NCBI GenBank assembly: GCA_002309345.1
Contig: DBWZ01000031.1
Location: forward strand, 28,158 to 55,464
Origin: Pseudobutyrivibrio sp. UBA1225
GTDB lineage: Bacteria > Bacillota > Clostridia > Lachnospirales > Lachnospiraceae
DNA length: 27,307 nucleotides
Direction: 5' to 3'
Shown here: piece by piece, positions 8,037 to 15,034 of the stretch
How positions within the stretch are numbered: the first letter of the stretch is position 1
Layout: each line of letters starts with the position of its first letter
Program-made: the position numbers and the translations under genes
Notes under the pieces: generated by a model
Seen by the model: only the letters and a program-made list of their open reading frames with translations
What the model was told of the DNA's origin: nothing
Databases searched by the model: none

Positions 8037-8888
8037 TTAATTATTTCTAGTTGCCGCCTCGATAACATGCTTTACGAGAATACTTGTTGTAACTCCACCG
8101 ACACCTCCTGGAACAGGCGTAATGGCATCAACTATATTCTCAACCTCATCAAACTTCACATCACCGCAAAGCTTGTTTTTGCTGTCATTCCAACTGATTC
8201 CAACATCAATAACCACCTGACCCGGTCTAAGGAAATCCTTGCCAACGCTTTCCATCTGGCCAGATGCAACTATAACAATATCTGCATCCTTAGTAATTGC
8301 TGGAACATCAACAGTTTTGGTGTGACAAATGGTAACTGTAGCATTCTCGTGCATCAAGAGCATTGCAACCGGGCGACCAATTACAAGTGAGCGACCTATA
8401 ACTGCAACCTTTTTGCCAGCAACAGGAATATTGTAGTGATGTAAGATTTCCATTGCGGCTTCAGCAGTACAAGGTGCAAAGCCAAGCTTAGTGTTTGTAA
8501 ACACCCCTGCTAATGATAAATCTGTACATCCATCAATATCCTTTGAAGCAGCAAGAAGCTGTCTTGCCTTTTCAGAATCTATATGCTTTGGCAGCGGCCT
8601 AAACATAAGAATTCCATGAATTGTTATATCTTCATTTAATTCTTGAAGTTTATTGAAAAAGTCTTTTTCACTTATAGTTTCTTCTAGCGCAATAACCTTG
8701 ACCTCAACTCCAATCAGCTCACAACGTTTGATAGCGCCCCTCTCATATGACAAATCATCTGGTCTTTCACCAACTCGAAGTATTGCCAAAGTAGGAATCA
8801 CACCTGAAGCCTTTAGAACCTCCACCTGTTTAATTAATTCTACATTTAATCTTTCAGTAACTTCTTTTCCCTTAAGTAACTTAGCCAT
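8037..8888 (-). CDS. folD: FolD-type methylene-THF dehydrogenase, probably lacking cyclohydrolase activity
   Basis: This is the 5,10-methylene-tetrahydrofolate dehydrogenase of the one-carbon pathway. The start at 8888 (GGAGG upstream) gives 283 aa, the normal family length; a frame from 8921 would add 11 residues overlapping fchA. The NAD(P)-binding site VIGRSLVIGRPVAMLL and the C-terminal TPVPGGVGGVTTSILVKH motif are intact. The catalytic Tyr (Y48) and Asp (D119 in DIDG) are kept. The Lys four residues after the Tyr (E. coli K54) is Ala52, in SYERGAIKR. The Gln of the usual GILVQLPLP motif (E. coli Q98) is Phe96, in GILMFRPLP. Both residues are needed for cyclohydrolase activity in characterised enzymes, so this copy is probably a dehydrogenase only, with FchA supplying the other step. 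Confidence 0.93.
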   Translation of the reverse strand: MAKLLKGKEVTERLNVELIKQVEVLKASGVIPTLAILRVGERPDDLSYERGAIKRCELIGVEVKVIALEETISEKDFFNKLQELNEDITIHGILMFRPLPKHIDSEKARQLLAASKDIDGCTDLSLAGVFTNTKLGFAPCTAEAAMEILHHYNIPVAGKKVAVIGRSLVIGRPVAMLLMHENATVTICHTKTVDVPAITKDADIVIVASGQMESVGKDFLRPGQVVIDVGISWNDSKNKLCGDVKFDEVENIVDAITPVPGGVGGVTTSILVKHVIEAATRNN

Positions 8889-8901
8889 AAATCCTCCAGT
8901 A

Positions 8902-9516
8902 TTATAATCTATTCCAAACATCAGTATAAATCTGCTCTGCCTTTGCTGAGTACTCCGCTACTAGCTTTTCAACCTTGGAATCTAATTCATCTGCATAGTC
9001 TCTATTTTTCATGGACTTGGTGTTGATTTTGACATTGACTGCCGCGCCCTTGATTGCCCCCTGCAACATAGCAACACCAGTTGCAGCATCACTAATCATA
9101 ATCACTGAGCCCTTGTCTGCAAATTCTCTTTGTAAATCAACAGCCTCGCAGGCTAACTCTAAAATATGAAATGGAACTCCTGCAGCATCTACTAAGCATT
9201 TTTCCATTATCTCATCCCTAGATGGGTCCTCCTTTGGGATTGAATATGCTTTTGATAATGGCTCGAAGGCAACTGCATCATCCTCTATACACTGAAGTAA
9301 CTGTGCCGATAAGGACTTTGCCTGTGTCATGTATTCGATTATTTCTGGTTCAACATCCTGATACTTTTTCTTGCCAACGGTAAATTCGCCAACCATATCG
9401 CCAAGTGCTGTGCCAACAGCAGCAACAAGAGCGCTGGCTCCGCCCCCGCCTGGGACTGATGTTTTAGATGCAAGTTGTTCTGTAAATTCTTTGATGCTTA
9501 AATCCTTCATGCTCAT
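8902..9516 (-). CDS. fchA: Methenyltetrahydrofolate cyclohydrolase (FchA / cyclodeaminase family)
   Basis: This 204-aa all-helical protein belongs to the formiminotransferase-cyclodeaminase family, whose monofunctional members interconvert methenyl-THF and formyl-THF. It shows the family start TEQLASKTSVPGGGGASALVAAVGTALGDMVGEFT, with the glycine-rich PGGGGASAL folate-binding turn. The later GSVIMISDAATGVAMLQGAIKGAAVNVKIN segment also fits the family. AGGAG lies about 7 nt before the ATG at 9516. folD begins 13 nt after its stop, so the two are one operon. A hairpin about 22 nt upstream ends the preceding small gene and might also attenuate fchA. Confidence 0.93.
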   Translation of the reverse strand: MSMKDLSIKEFTEQLASKTSVPGGGGASALVAAVGTALGDMVGEFTVGKKKYQDVEPEIIEYMTQAKSLSAQLLQCIEDDAVAFEPLSKAYSIPKEDPSRDEIMEKCLVDAAGVPFHILELACEAVDLQREFADKGSVIMISDAATGVAMLQGAIKGAAVNVKINTKSMKNRDYADELDSKVEKLVAEYSAKAEQIYTDVWNRL

Positions 9517-9526
9517 TGTAATCTCC

Positions 9527-9571
9527 TATAACACAAAACTCCAAGGCCTTGAAAAGTCAAAGCCTTGGAGT
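9527..9571 (-). terminator. Hairpin terminator between the 57-aa gene and fchA
   Basis: A 10-bp perfect inverted repeat ACTCCAAGGC / GCCTTGGAGT (9538-9547 and 9562-9571) has a further inner TTGA/TCAA stem. It is followed on the minus strand by TTTGTGTTATA. It begins 3 nt after the 57-aa stop codon and ends just upstream of the fchA ribosome binding site, so partial readthrough into fchA is possible. Confidence 0.75.
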
Positions 9572-9574
9572 AAT

Positions 9575-9748
9575 CTAATCCGTAATAAAATCAAATATAG
9601 ACATCTGATTGGCATCGGCCACAAGGGTGTCATAATGCTCTTGTTCTTCCTCAGTCATCTGCCTGTGGTAGACATAAGTCTCTTGTTTAATGGTGCCATC
9701 CATGTCGAAATACATTTGCCTGTATTTAATGTTATCAGCTTCAAACAT
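9575..9748 (-). CDS. Small protein, 57 aa, unknown function
   Basis: This short frame was translated by hand. It begins MFEADNIKYRQMYFDMDGT and ends MSIFDFITD, with an acidic middle containing RQMTEEEQEHYDTLVADANQ. The composition is protein-like, and a terminator hairpin starts 3 nt after the stop, which supports a real gene. There is no signal peptide or membrane segment. No good ribosome binding site precedes the ATG itself. The ATG overlaps the end of an 8-codon frame with a good AAGGA site, so translation may depend on coupling. The family is not recognised. It lies between pfkB and fchA on the same strand. Confidence 0.65.
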   Translation of the reverse strand: MFEADNIKYRQMYFDMDGTIKQETYVYHRQMTEEEQEHYDTLVADANQMSIFDFITD

Positions 9749-9767
9749 TATTCATTGCCCAATCCAT
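9741..9767 (-). CDS. Possible leader peptide overlapping the 57-aa gene
   Basis: An 8-codon frame (MDWAMNNV, stop TGA) begins 7 nt after AAGGA on the minus strand. Its last codons overlap the start codon of the 57-aa gene in another frame. This would allow ribosomes to reach the small gene by coupling. A frame this short may be chance. Confidence 0.3.
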   Translation of the reverse strand: MDWAMNNV

Positions 9768-9796
9768 TTGTAGTCCTTAGCCTGTAAAAACTAAGA

Positions 9797-9831
9797 CAAA
9801 AATATTTTATCATAACAGGCCAAAAATTCAA
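9797..9831 (-). promoter_or_regulatory. Putative promoter of the 57-aa gene
   Basis: On the minus strand, TTGAAT (9826-9831) and TAAAAT (9804-9809) are spaced by 16 nt, just after the pfkB stop codon. The start would be near 9797, giving a leader of about 50 nt that contains the GCCTGT / ACAGGC inverted repeat (9780-9821). Confidence 0.4.
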
Positions 9832-9835
9832 TGAA

Positions 9836-10759
9836 TTAAGGCGCCTCAATACCAAATTCGCTAGGCAAAAATCTTGGGCAAACATTGTCGGATGTAACAA
9901 TTACTGAAGCTGCCAAAGTTGAGCCAATTTCGCAGGCTTCCTCAAGAGTTTTGCCATAGGTCAATCCTATAGTAACGCCAGCAAAAAATGAATCTCCCGC
10001 ACCTGTGGTATCCTTAACATCAACCTTTCTAGCTGGAACAAATCCCGTGTTGCCATCTATATCTGCGTATACGGCTCCTTTACCTCCTAAGGTCACTATC
10101 ATCTTTTGAATCTGCGCCCCCTGAATCTTCTTTGCCAAAATCTCCTGCATCTCTTCTGGAGTCTTTTCAGAATAATCATCCATAAAAAGTATTCCAGCCT
10201 CCTGTTGATTGCAGACGAAGCATTCTACATTCTTCAAAAAATCTCGTCGCTCAACTGCAATGCTCATGTTAGACACCGCAGCATATACCTTTAGATTATA
10301 CTTTTCGGCATATTTAAAGACACGCTTTATTGTTTCCTTTTCCATGTCAATTTCAAGAGCAATGCTATCTGCATCCTTAAAGATTTCGTCTCCCTGCTCA
10401 TCCAAAATATCGTTTATCACAGAAAGATCTGGTCGTTTGGAAATAGATGCAACAACGTCTCCATGATTATCAAAAACCGCAAGCCACTTGCCCATTCCGT
10501 CAGGTGTGCGACGTACAAAGCGTGTATCCACCTTGTGCTTATTCAGCTTGTCCAAAACCCCAGTACCAATTCCACTTTCATCAACCAGACTGACAAAAGT
10601 AGGTCTGAGCTCCACGTTGGCAATATCTTCCACTACATTTCGGCTGACGCCTCCGTGAACCTCTTCAACAGTACCAACATTTCTTCCAGCCGGAATGTAA
10701 CTTGCTGTTGAATGTCCTTTAATATCGATGAATACTGCTCCCAAAACTACAATTCCCAT
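9836..10759 (-). CDS. PfkB-family carbohydrate or nucleoside kinase
   Basis: This 307-aa cytoplasmic kinase belongs to the ribokinase/PfkB family. The N-terminal substrate region has GGVSRNVVEDIANV (about 36-49). The C-terminal PfkB signature DTTGAGDSFFAG carries the catalytic Asp in GAGD. VTLGGKGAVYADIDG, just before it, forms the nucleotide-binding part. The GGVSRN and NVG-V-GG pattern resembles the pseudouridine/nucleoside kinase subgroup more than fructokinases, but this is a weak hint. AAGGAG lies about 10 nt before the ATG. It starts 58 nt after the GH36 gene and could phosphorylate a product of the sugar locus or be unrelated to it. Confidence 0.88.
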   Translation of the reverse strand: MGIVVLGAVFIDIKGHSTASYIPAGRNVGTVEEVHGGVSRNVVEDIANVELRPTFVSLVDESGIGTGVLDKLNKHKVDTRFVRRTPDGMGKWLAVFDNHGDVVASISKRPDLSVINDILDEQGDEIFKDADSIALEIDMEKETIKRVFKYAEKYNLKVYAAVSNMSIAVERRDFLKNVECFVCNQQEAGILFMDDYSEKTPEEMQEILAKKIQGAQIQKMIVTLGGKGAVYADIDGNTGFVPARKVDVKDTTGAGDSFFAGVTIGLTYGKTLEEACEIGSTLAASVIVTSDNVCPRFLPSEFGIEAP

Positions 10760-10817
10760 TTATAAATTACTCCTTGTATATCTTAATGCTTATGACATTT
10801 AATGATTTATTGATTAG

Positions 10818-13157
10818 CTATTTCACTCGTTCTGTAAAGTACAATCTCGATGAGAAATCAGGGAAATATCTCACCTGATCGTTATAGCCTGTGCCCACAA
10901 AGCTTTGGCTGAGTTTAACACCGGCATTGTTGAGAAGACTACCTGATGCAATGTAATCCTCGGTTTCTCCAGGCATTTTTACAAACTTGGCAACGATATT
11001 ATGTACCACCGAATCCTGCTTAATATGCACCGGTGAAACCATATTTACCAAATCCCCGAAGCCCTTAACATTGTGCTCGAGCTTTTGTCCGAAGAAGTGG
11101 TAGTTTGCCTCATCCGCGAGGCCGGCCTGTTCTATCTTAAGATATTGTTCGCCCGGCTTCATTAGTTGCTGCATCACCATCGTGACACCGCGGGATTTAT
11201 CCTTGTCGACTATGGACCACTCGTAGATATTGCCTTCCTTTAGACGATAGAAGTCGCCATATTGAAGTGTCTTCCTGTATTTTTTGTATAGCTCGATTTG
11301 AGCCGTGACAGCCGCCAAATCCTCTGCCTTTGCATCATTAAGATTTAGTTCATATCCTAACACACCAAATGCCGCCACTGCAAATCTAGATTCAATCGGT
11401 GTGACTCTGAGTGTCTGATGATTTGGACAGGCGGATACATGGCAGGTGTAGGTGCTCTGCGGATATCCGTAGGAATAGCCGTTTTGAATCGTAAGACGAC
11501 TGACGGCATCGCTGTTGTCACTGCCCCATATCTGAGGAAAGTAACAAAGCGAACCCAAATCAAATCGATTGCCACCAGAAGAACAGCCTTCCATAAGAAG
11601 ATTCGGAAACTTAGCTGTCAAAGTCTTTAATATTTTGTACAGGCCAAGGACATATCTGTGCGATACCTCCCGCTGTTTGTCGGCAGGAAGATATTTTGAA
11701 AAGTAATCCGAGAAGTTGCGGTTCATGTCCCACTTGACGTAGCTCAAGCCCGGTGTAGAAAAGACTTCTTCCATTCTGCCAATGATGTAGTCTACGACCT
11801 CAGGATTACACAAATCAAGTATTCTTTGATTTCTTCCCTCTGAATGCCCCATACCGGGGATGTCGATAGCCCAGTCCGGATGATTTCTATAAAGATTGGA
11901 ATCGACATTAATCATCTCGGGCTCAACCCACAGACCAAACATCAACCCAAGATTATTTATCTTTTCAGATAAGCCTTTGAGCCCATGCGGAAGCTTCTTC
12001 GTATTTACGATATCCCAATCGCCGAGCCCTTTCTTATCGTCATCTCTGTTTCCAAACCAGCCATCATCCATGACAAACAATTCTGCACCTGCCTTCTTGG
12101 CCGTTTTTGCAAGCTTAACAAGCGATGACTCATTAAAATAAAAGTACGAAGCCTCCCAGCTGTTTAATAGAACCGGGCGCTCCTTATACTTCCACTGCCC
12201 CCTTGTGATATGCTCACGCACAAACTCGTGCATATTCAGACTCATCTGCCTAAAGCCATCGCCAGAATAAGTCATAACAGCCTCAGGCGCCTCAAATTCT
12301 TCGTCAGGCTCCAACTGCCAGCTGAAATTCTGCGGATTAATTCCATAGGCCACTCTGGTCTTATTCCAGGCCGACACCTCGACTGCCGAATAATGATTTC
12401 CTGAATAGATAAGGTTAAACGCATATACGTTACCGGCGGTTTCAACCGCATCTTCGTCTGAAACCATAAAAAACGGATTCGTCCTGTTAGAACTAGTTCC
12501 AGTGAAGGATGAATTAACATACTTGCCTCCAGGAAGTACAAGCTCTGATTTATTCATCTCTTTGGTCCATGCACCATGGAAGGATGAAACTTTCAGTCCA
12601 GCTCTATCAAAATCAATTAGCATCGAAAGCATTCTTGTGAGCTTAACCGAATCATTTGATGTATTTATAAACTTTGCTGCGCGAGTGATAACATCACAAT
12701 CCTCGTAAACGAAATACGATAAAATTAAAGTAAATCCATGATTTTTATCTAGAAGTTTAACATTTAAAGTCTCCACCTGATCTTCTCTATCATAGGAACC
12801 TGGGAGTGTTTTAAAATCGGTCTTTCCCGAAAGAATCTCATAGCTATCATAAACAAAATCCAAGGTGCTACTTCCGTCAGCACAGACAACCTCTATCATA
12901 GGCTCACGAATATCGCCCTTCCCAATGGAAGACATCTCTAATCTAACATCCTCAAGTGTTATTTCCGGGTGGGCACTGTTGTAGCAGGTCGTATTTCCGG
13001 GAGCAAAGGCGCGCTTTTCTTCAATGGCACCGGCATCATCAATCCTGATTCTGGCACCATAATATAAATGCTCCAGCTGACCTGTCTCCATCACTCTGAA
13101 AACATAGGTGGTATTTTCAGTATTTAAAATAAAGTTTTTCCCATCCGCTTTAATCAT
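10818..13157 (-). CDS. GH36 alpha-galactosidase
   Basis: This 779-aa enzyme removes terminal alpha-1,6-galactose from raffinose-family sugars, melibiose or galactomannan fragments. It has the full GH36 layout: an N-terminal beta-supersandwich (about 1-330), a catalytic barrel (about 330-660) and a C-terminal beta domain. The nucleophile is D477 in YVKWDMNR and the acid/base is D547 in WGSDNSD. Other substrate-site motifs are MDDGWFGNRDDD, GLWVEPEMI and the MEGCSSGGNRFDLG loop. Length equals that of characterised bacterial GH36 enzymes. No signal peptide is present, so it acts inside the cell on imported sugar. AAAGGAGAG precedes the ATG, and the gene overlaps the transporter gene by 8 nt. Confidence 0.96.
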   Translation of the reverse strand: MIKADGKNFILNTENTTYVFRVMETGQLEHLYYGARIRIDDAGAIEEKRAFAPGNTTCYNSAHPEITLEDVRLEMSSIGKGDIREPMIEVVCADGSSTLDFVYDSYEILSGKTDFKTLPGSYDREDQVETLNVKLLDKNHGFTLILSYFVYEDCDVITRAAKFINTSNDSVKLTRMLSMLIDFDRAGLKVSSFHGAWTKEMNKSELVLPGGKYVNSSFTGTSSNRTNPFFMVSDEDAVETAGNVYAFNLIYSGNHYSAVEVSAWNKTRVAYGINPQNFSWQLEPDEEFEAPEAVMTYSGDGFRQMSLNMHEFVREHITRGQWKYKERPVLLNSWEASYFYFNESSLVKLAKTAKKAGAELFVMDDGWFGNRDDDKKGLGDWDIVNTKKLPHGLKGLSEKINNLGLMFGLWVEPEMINVDSNLYRNHPDWAIDIPGMGHSEGRNQRILDLCNPEVVDYIIGRMEEVFSTPGLSYVKWDMNRNFSDYFSKYLPADKQREVSHRYVLGLYKILKTLTAKFPNLLMEGCSSGGNRFDLGSLCYFPQIWGSDNSDAVSRLTIQNGYSYGYPQSTYTCHVSACPNHQTLRVTPIESRFAVAAFGVLGYELNLNDAKAEDLAAVTAQIELYKKYRKTLQYGDFYRLKEGNIYEWSIVDKDKSRGVTMVMQQLMKPGEQYLKIEQAGLADEANYHFFGQKLEHNVKGFGDLVNMVSPVHIKQDSVVHNIVAKFVKMPGETEDYIASGSLLNNAGVKLSQSFVGTGYNDQVRYFPDFSSRLYFTERVK

Positions 13158-14973
13158 TTTGTCTCTCCTTTAACTGGGCAGAAATTTTCTCAAGCTCCTG
13201 GTCTGTAAGCATGTAGTATTTTTTGAAAATGAGAAATGCAATCACCAAAAACACTATAGGTGCCAGCGTCATTGTCATTCTAAGTCCCATGATATCGTTA
13301 TTTGAAACTTCTGAACCACCATTTTGCGCGATATCGGCAAGAAGCTCCTCCAGCCCCTTTACAACACTTCCATCTACGGCTGTTACCTCTGAGCTGGTAT
13401 CACTGATATGAAATACTGATAATGTAATCGAAACGACCATCGCCGCAATTCCGGATGCAAGCTTTACGACAAAGGTTTGCATCGAAAAGATAACTGATTC
13501 ATCTCTATGACCATTTTTGAGCTGACCATAATCAACCGTGTTGGCAAGAAAAACGGTGACTATAACATTTAGCAAACCAACCGTAGACATGATAAAGAAT
13601 CCCGGAACAAAAAACGCAAATACGTTATTTATTTCAAATAGTGAAAGACCAAGTAAAACAAGATATCCTATTACGCCGGAAAGTATACTTATATCGAATA
13701 CCTTCATTGTTGTAAAATACTTTCTAAGAAGTGGGAAAAACAGCATCATTGCAATAATCTGCACAGCGCCAATAAAGGTAATAAACATAGTATAATTTGT
13801 CTCCCAACTTGGCCCTGCCAAATCATATTTAAAGAAATATATCAAAAGATTTGCAGTGATATACGCAGCAGAATTAACCAGCACAATCGTGACAACCATA
13901 GTTATGGCCTGATCGTTTTTTATAAGAGATTTGAACATCTCTCCGACACTAGGTGTGCTGACATCCACCGTAGATTTTTCTTTGATAACGACACATGTAA
14001 CCAGAGTACATATGATAAATAAAACTGCAATTATAAGCGAAAAATACTTGAAACCGTATCGCTCCACCTGTTTGGTAGAAACAACATTTACGGTTACTTC
14101 AGAACCACTAGACAGATTTGAATATTCTTCTTCCTGAACAAAGATGGCGACACTTGCCTCAGAATCTTTCTCAGCATCCTTGGTAAAATCCAGTTTACTT
14201 CCATCGTTTGTGAAACGGGTGACACCGTCAACTGTCACCACATAATTAGAATTGCTTTCATTAAATGATAGAGCCGCTTTGTTGTCATCAAATTCCATCT
14301 CATCAGCGGTCACGTTTGAAACAGCAGAATCCACCTTTAAGATATCACCGGTAGCTACTTCAGATTCATCCATCTTTGCAAAGTACACCGTGGTGTTATC
14401 GTAGGTGTAGCTCGTGTTTGATGCACTGCTATTATTGATAGCCGTACCGATTGCCGACACCGAAATAACAGTTATGACTGTGACAATCGCAGATCCAAGT
14501 CCAGCACATGAGCGAGCCATCGTGGACAGACTCTCTCGCTCTTTACCGCCTTCTGTAAAAGCCGGAACCATCGACCAGTAAGGAATATCCATCATCGTGT
14601 AGGTCACGCCCCATATGATGTAAAATACGGCAGCATATGCAACCAATCCGCGGCCGTCAAGGCTAGGCGGACATGCAAACATCAAAAACAGAATAACCGC
14701 GTTGGTCACCGTTCCGATAAACAGCCACGGCCTGAACTTGCCCCAGCGCGTCTTGGTCTTGGCAACGATGACTCCCATGATTGGATCGTTGAAGGCGTCA
14801 AACACTCTTGCTATCAAGAGAATCAGGCCCATTATCCACGCTTCAATCCCCAGAATATCCTGGTAGTAATAGAGGATGTACGATGCGGTTAGCATATACA
14901 CCATATCCTTACCAACTGCTCCAAGTCCATAAGCAAATTTTTCAAACCCAGATAACTTTTGTTTTGTCTCCAT
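13150..14973 (-). CDS. GPH-family sugar:cation symporter with a large external loop
   Basis: This transporter is of the glycoside-pentoside-hexuronide:cation symporter (MelB-like) family, with about 12 TM helices. The cation-site motif DAFNDPIMG (D59, D63) and the RWGKFRPW loop (about 76-83) are present. The protein is 607 aa, whereas about 450-500 aa is usual. The extra length is mainly a hydrophilic Ser/Asp/Thr-rich insertion of about 125 residues (178-302) between TM5 and TM6. By MelB topology this loop faces outside. A shorter second addition of about 35 residues lies before the last helix. The gene starts 61 nt after GH2 and overlaps GH36, so it probably imports the galactosides these enzymes cut. 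Confidence 0.92.
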   Translation of the reverse strand: METKQKLSGFEKFAYGLGAVGKDMVYMLTASYILYYYQDILGIEAWIMGLILLIARVFDAFNDPIMGVIVAKTKTRWGKFRPWLFIGTVTNAVILFLMFACPPSLDGRGLVAYAAVFYIIWGVTYTMMDIPYWSMVPAFTEGGKERESLSTMARSCAGLGSAIVTVITVISVSAIGTAINNSSASNTSYTYDNTTVYFAKMDESEVATGDILKVDSAVSNVTADEMEFDDNKAALSFNESNSNYVVTVDGVTRFTNDGSKLDFTKDAEKDSEASVAIFVQEEEYSNLSSGSEVTVNVVSTKQVERYGFKYFSLIIAVLFIICTLVTCVVIKEKSTVDVSTPSVGEMFKSLIKNDQAITMVVTIVLVNSAAYITANLLIYFFKYDLAGPSWETNYTMFITFIGAVQIIAMMLFFPLLRKYFTTMKVFDISILSGVIGYLVLLGLSLFEINNVFAFFVPGFFIMSTVGLLNVIVTVFLANTVDYGQLKNGHRDESVIFSMQTFVVKLASGIAAMVVSITLSVFHISDTSSEVTAVDGSVVKGLEELLADIAQNGGSEVSNNDIMGLRMTMTLAPIVFLVIAFLIFKKYYMLTDQELEKISAQLKERQND

Positions 14974-15034
14974 ACTTAACCCCTCTTAATTATCTTTCTT
15001 CCCCGTGATTTGATATTGTCTAAATAGCTTGTGC

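Noticed and set aside
9371..9787. 138-codon plus-strand frame
   Set aside because: It lies opposite fchA, a terminator hairpin and the 57-aa gene, with no RBS; it is a shadow frame.
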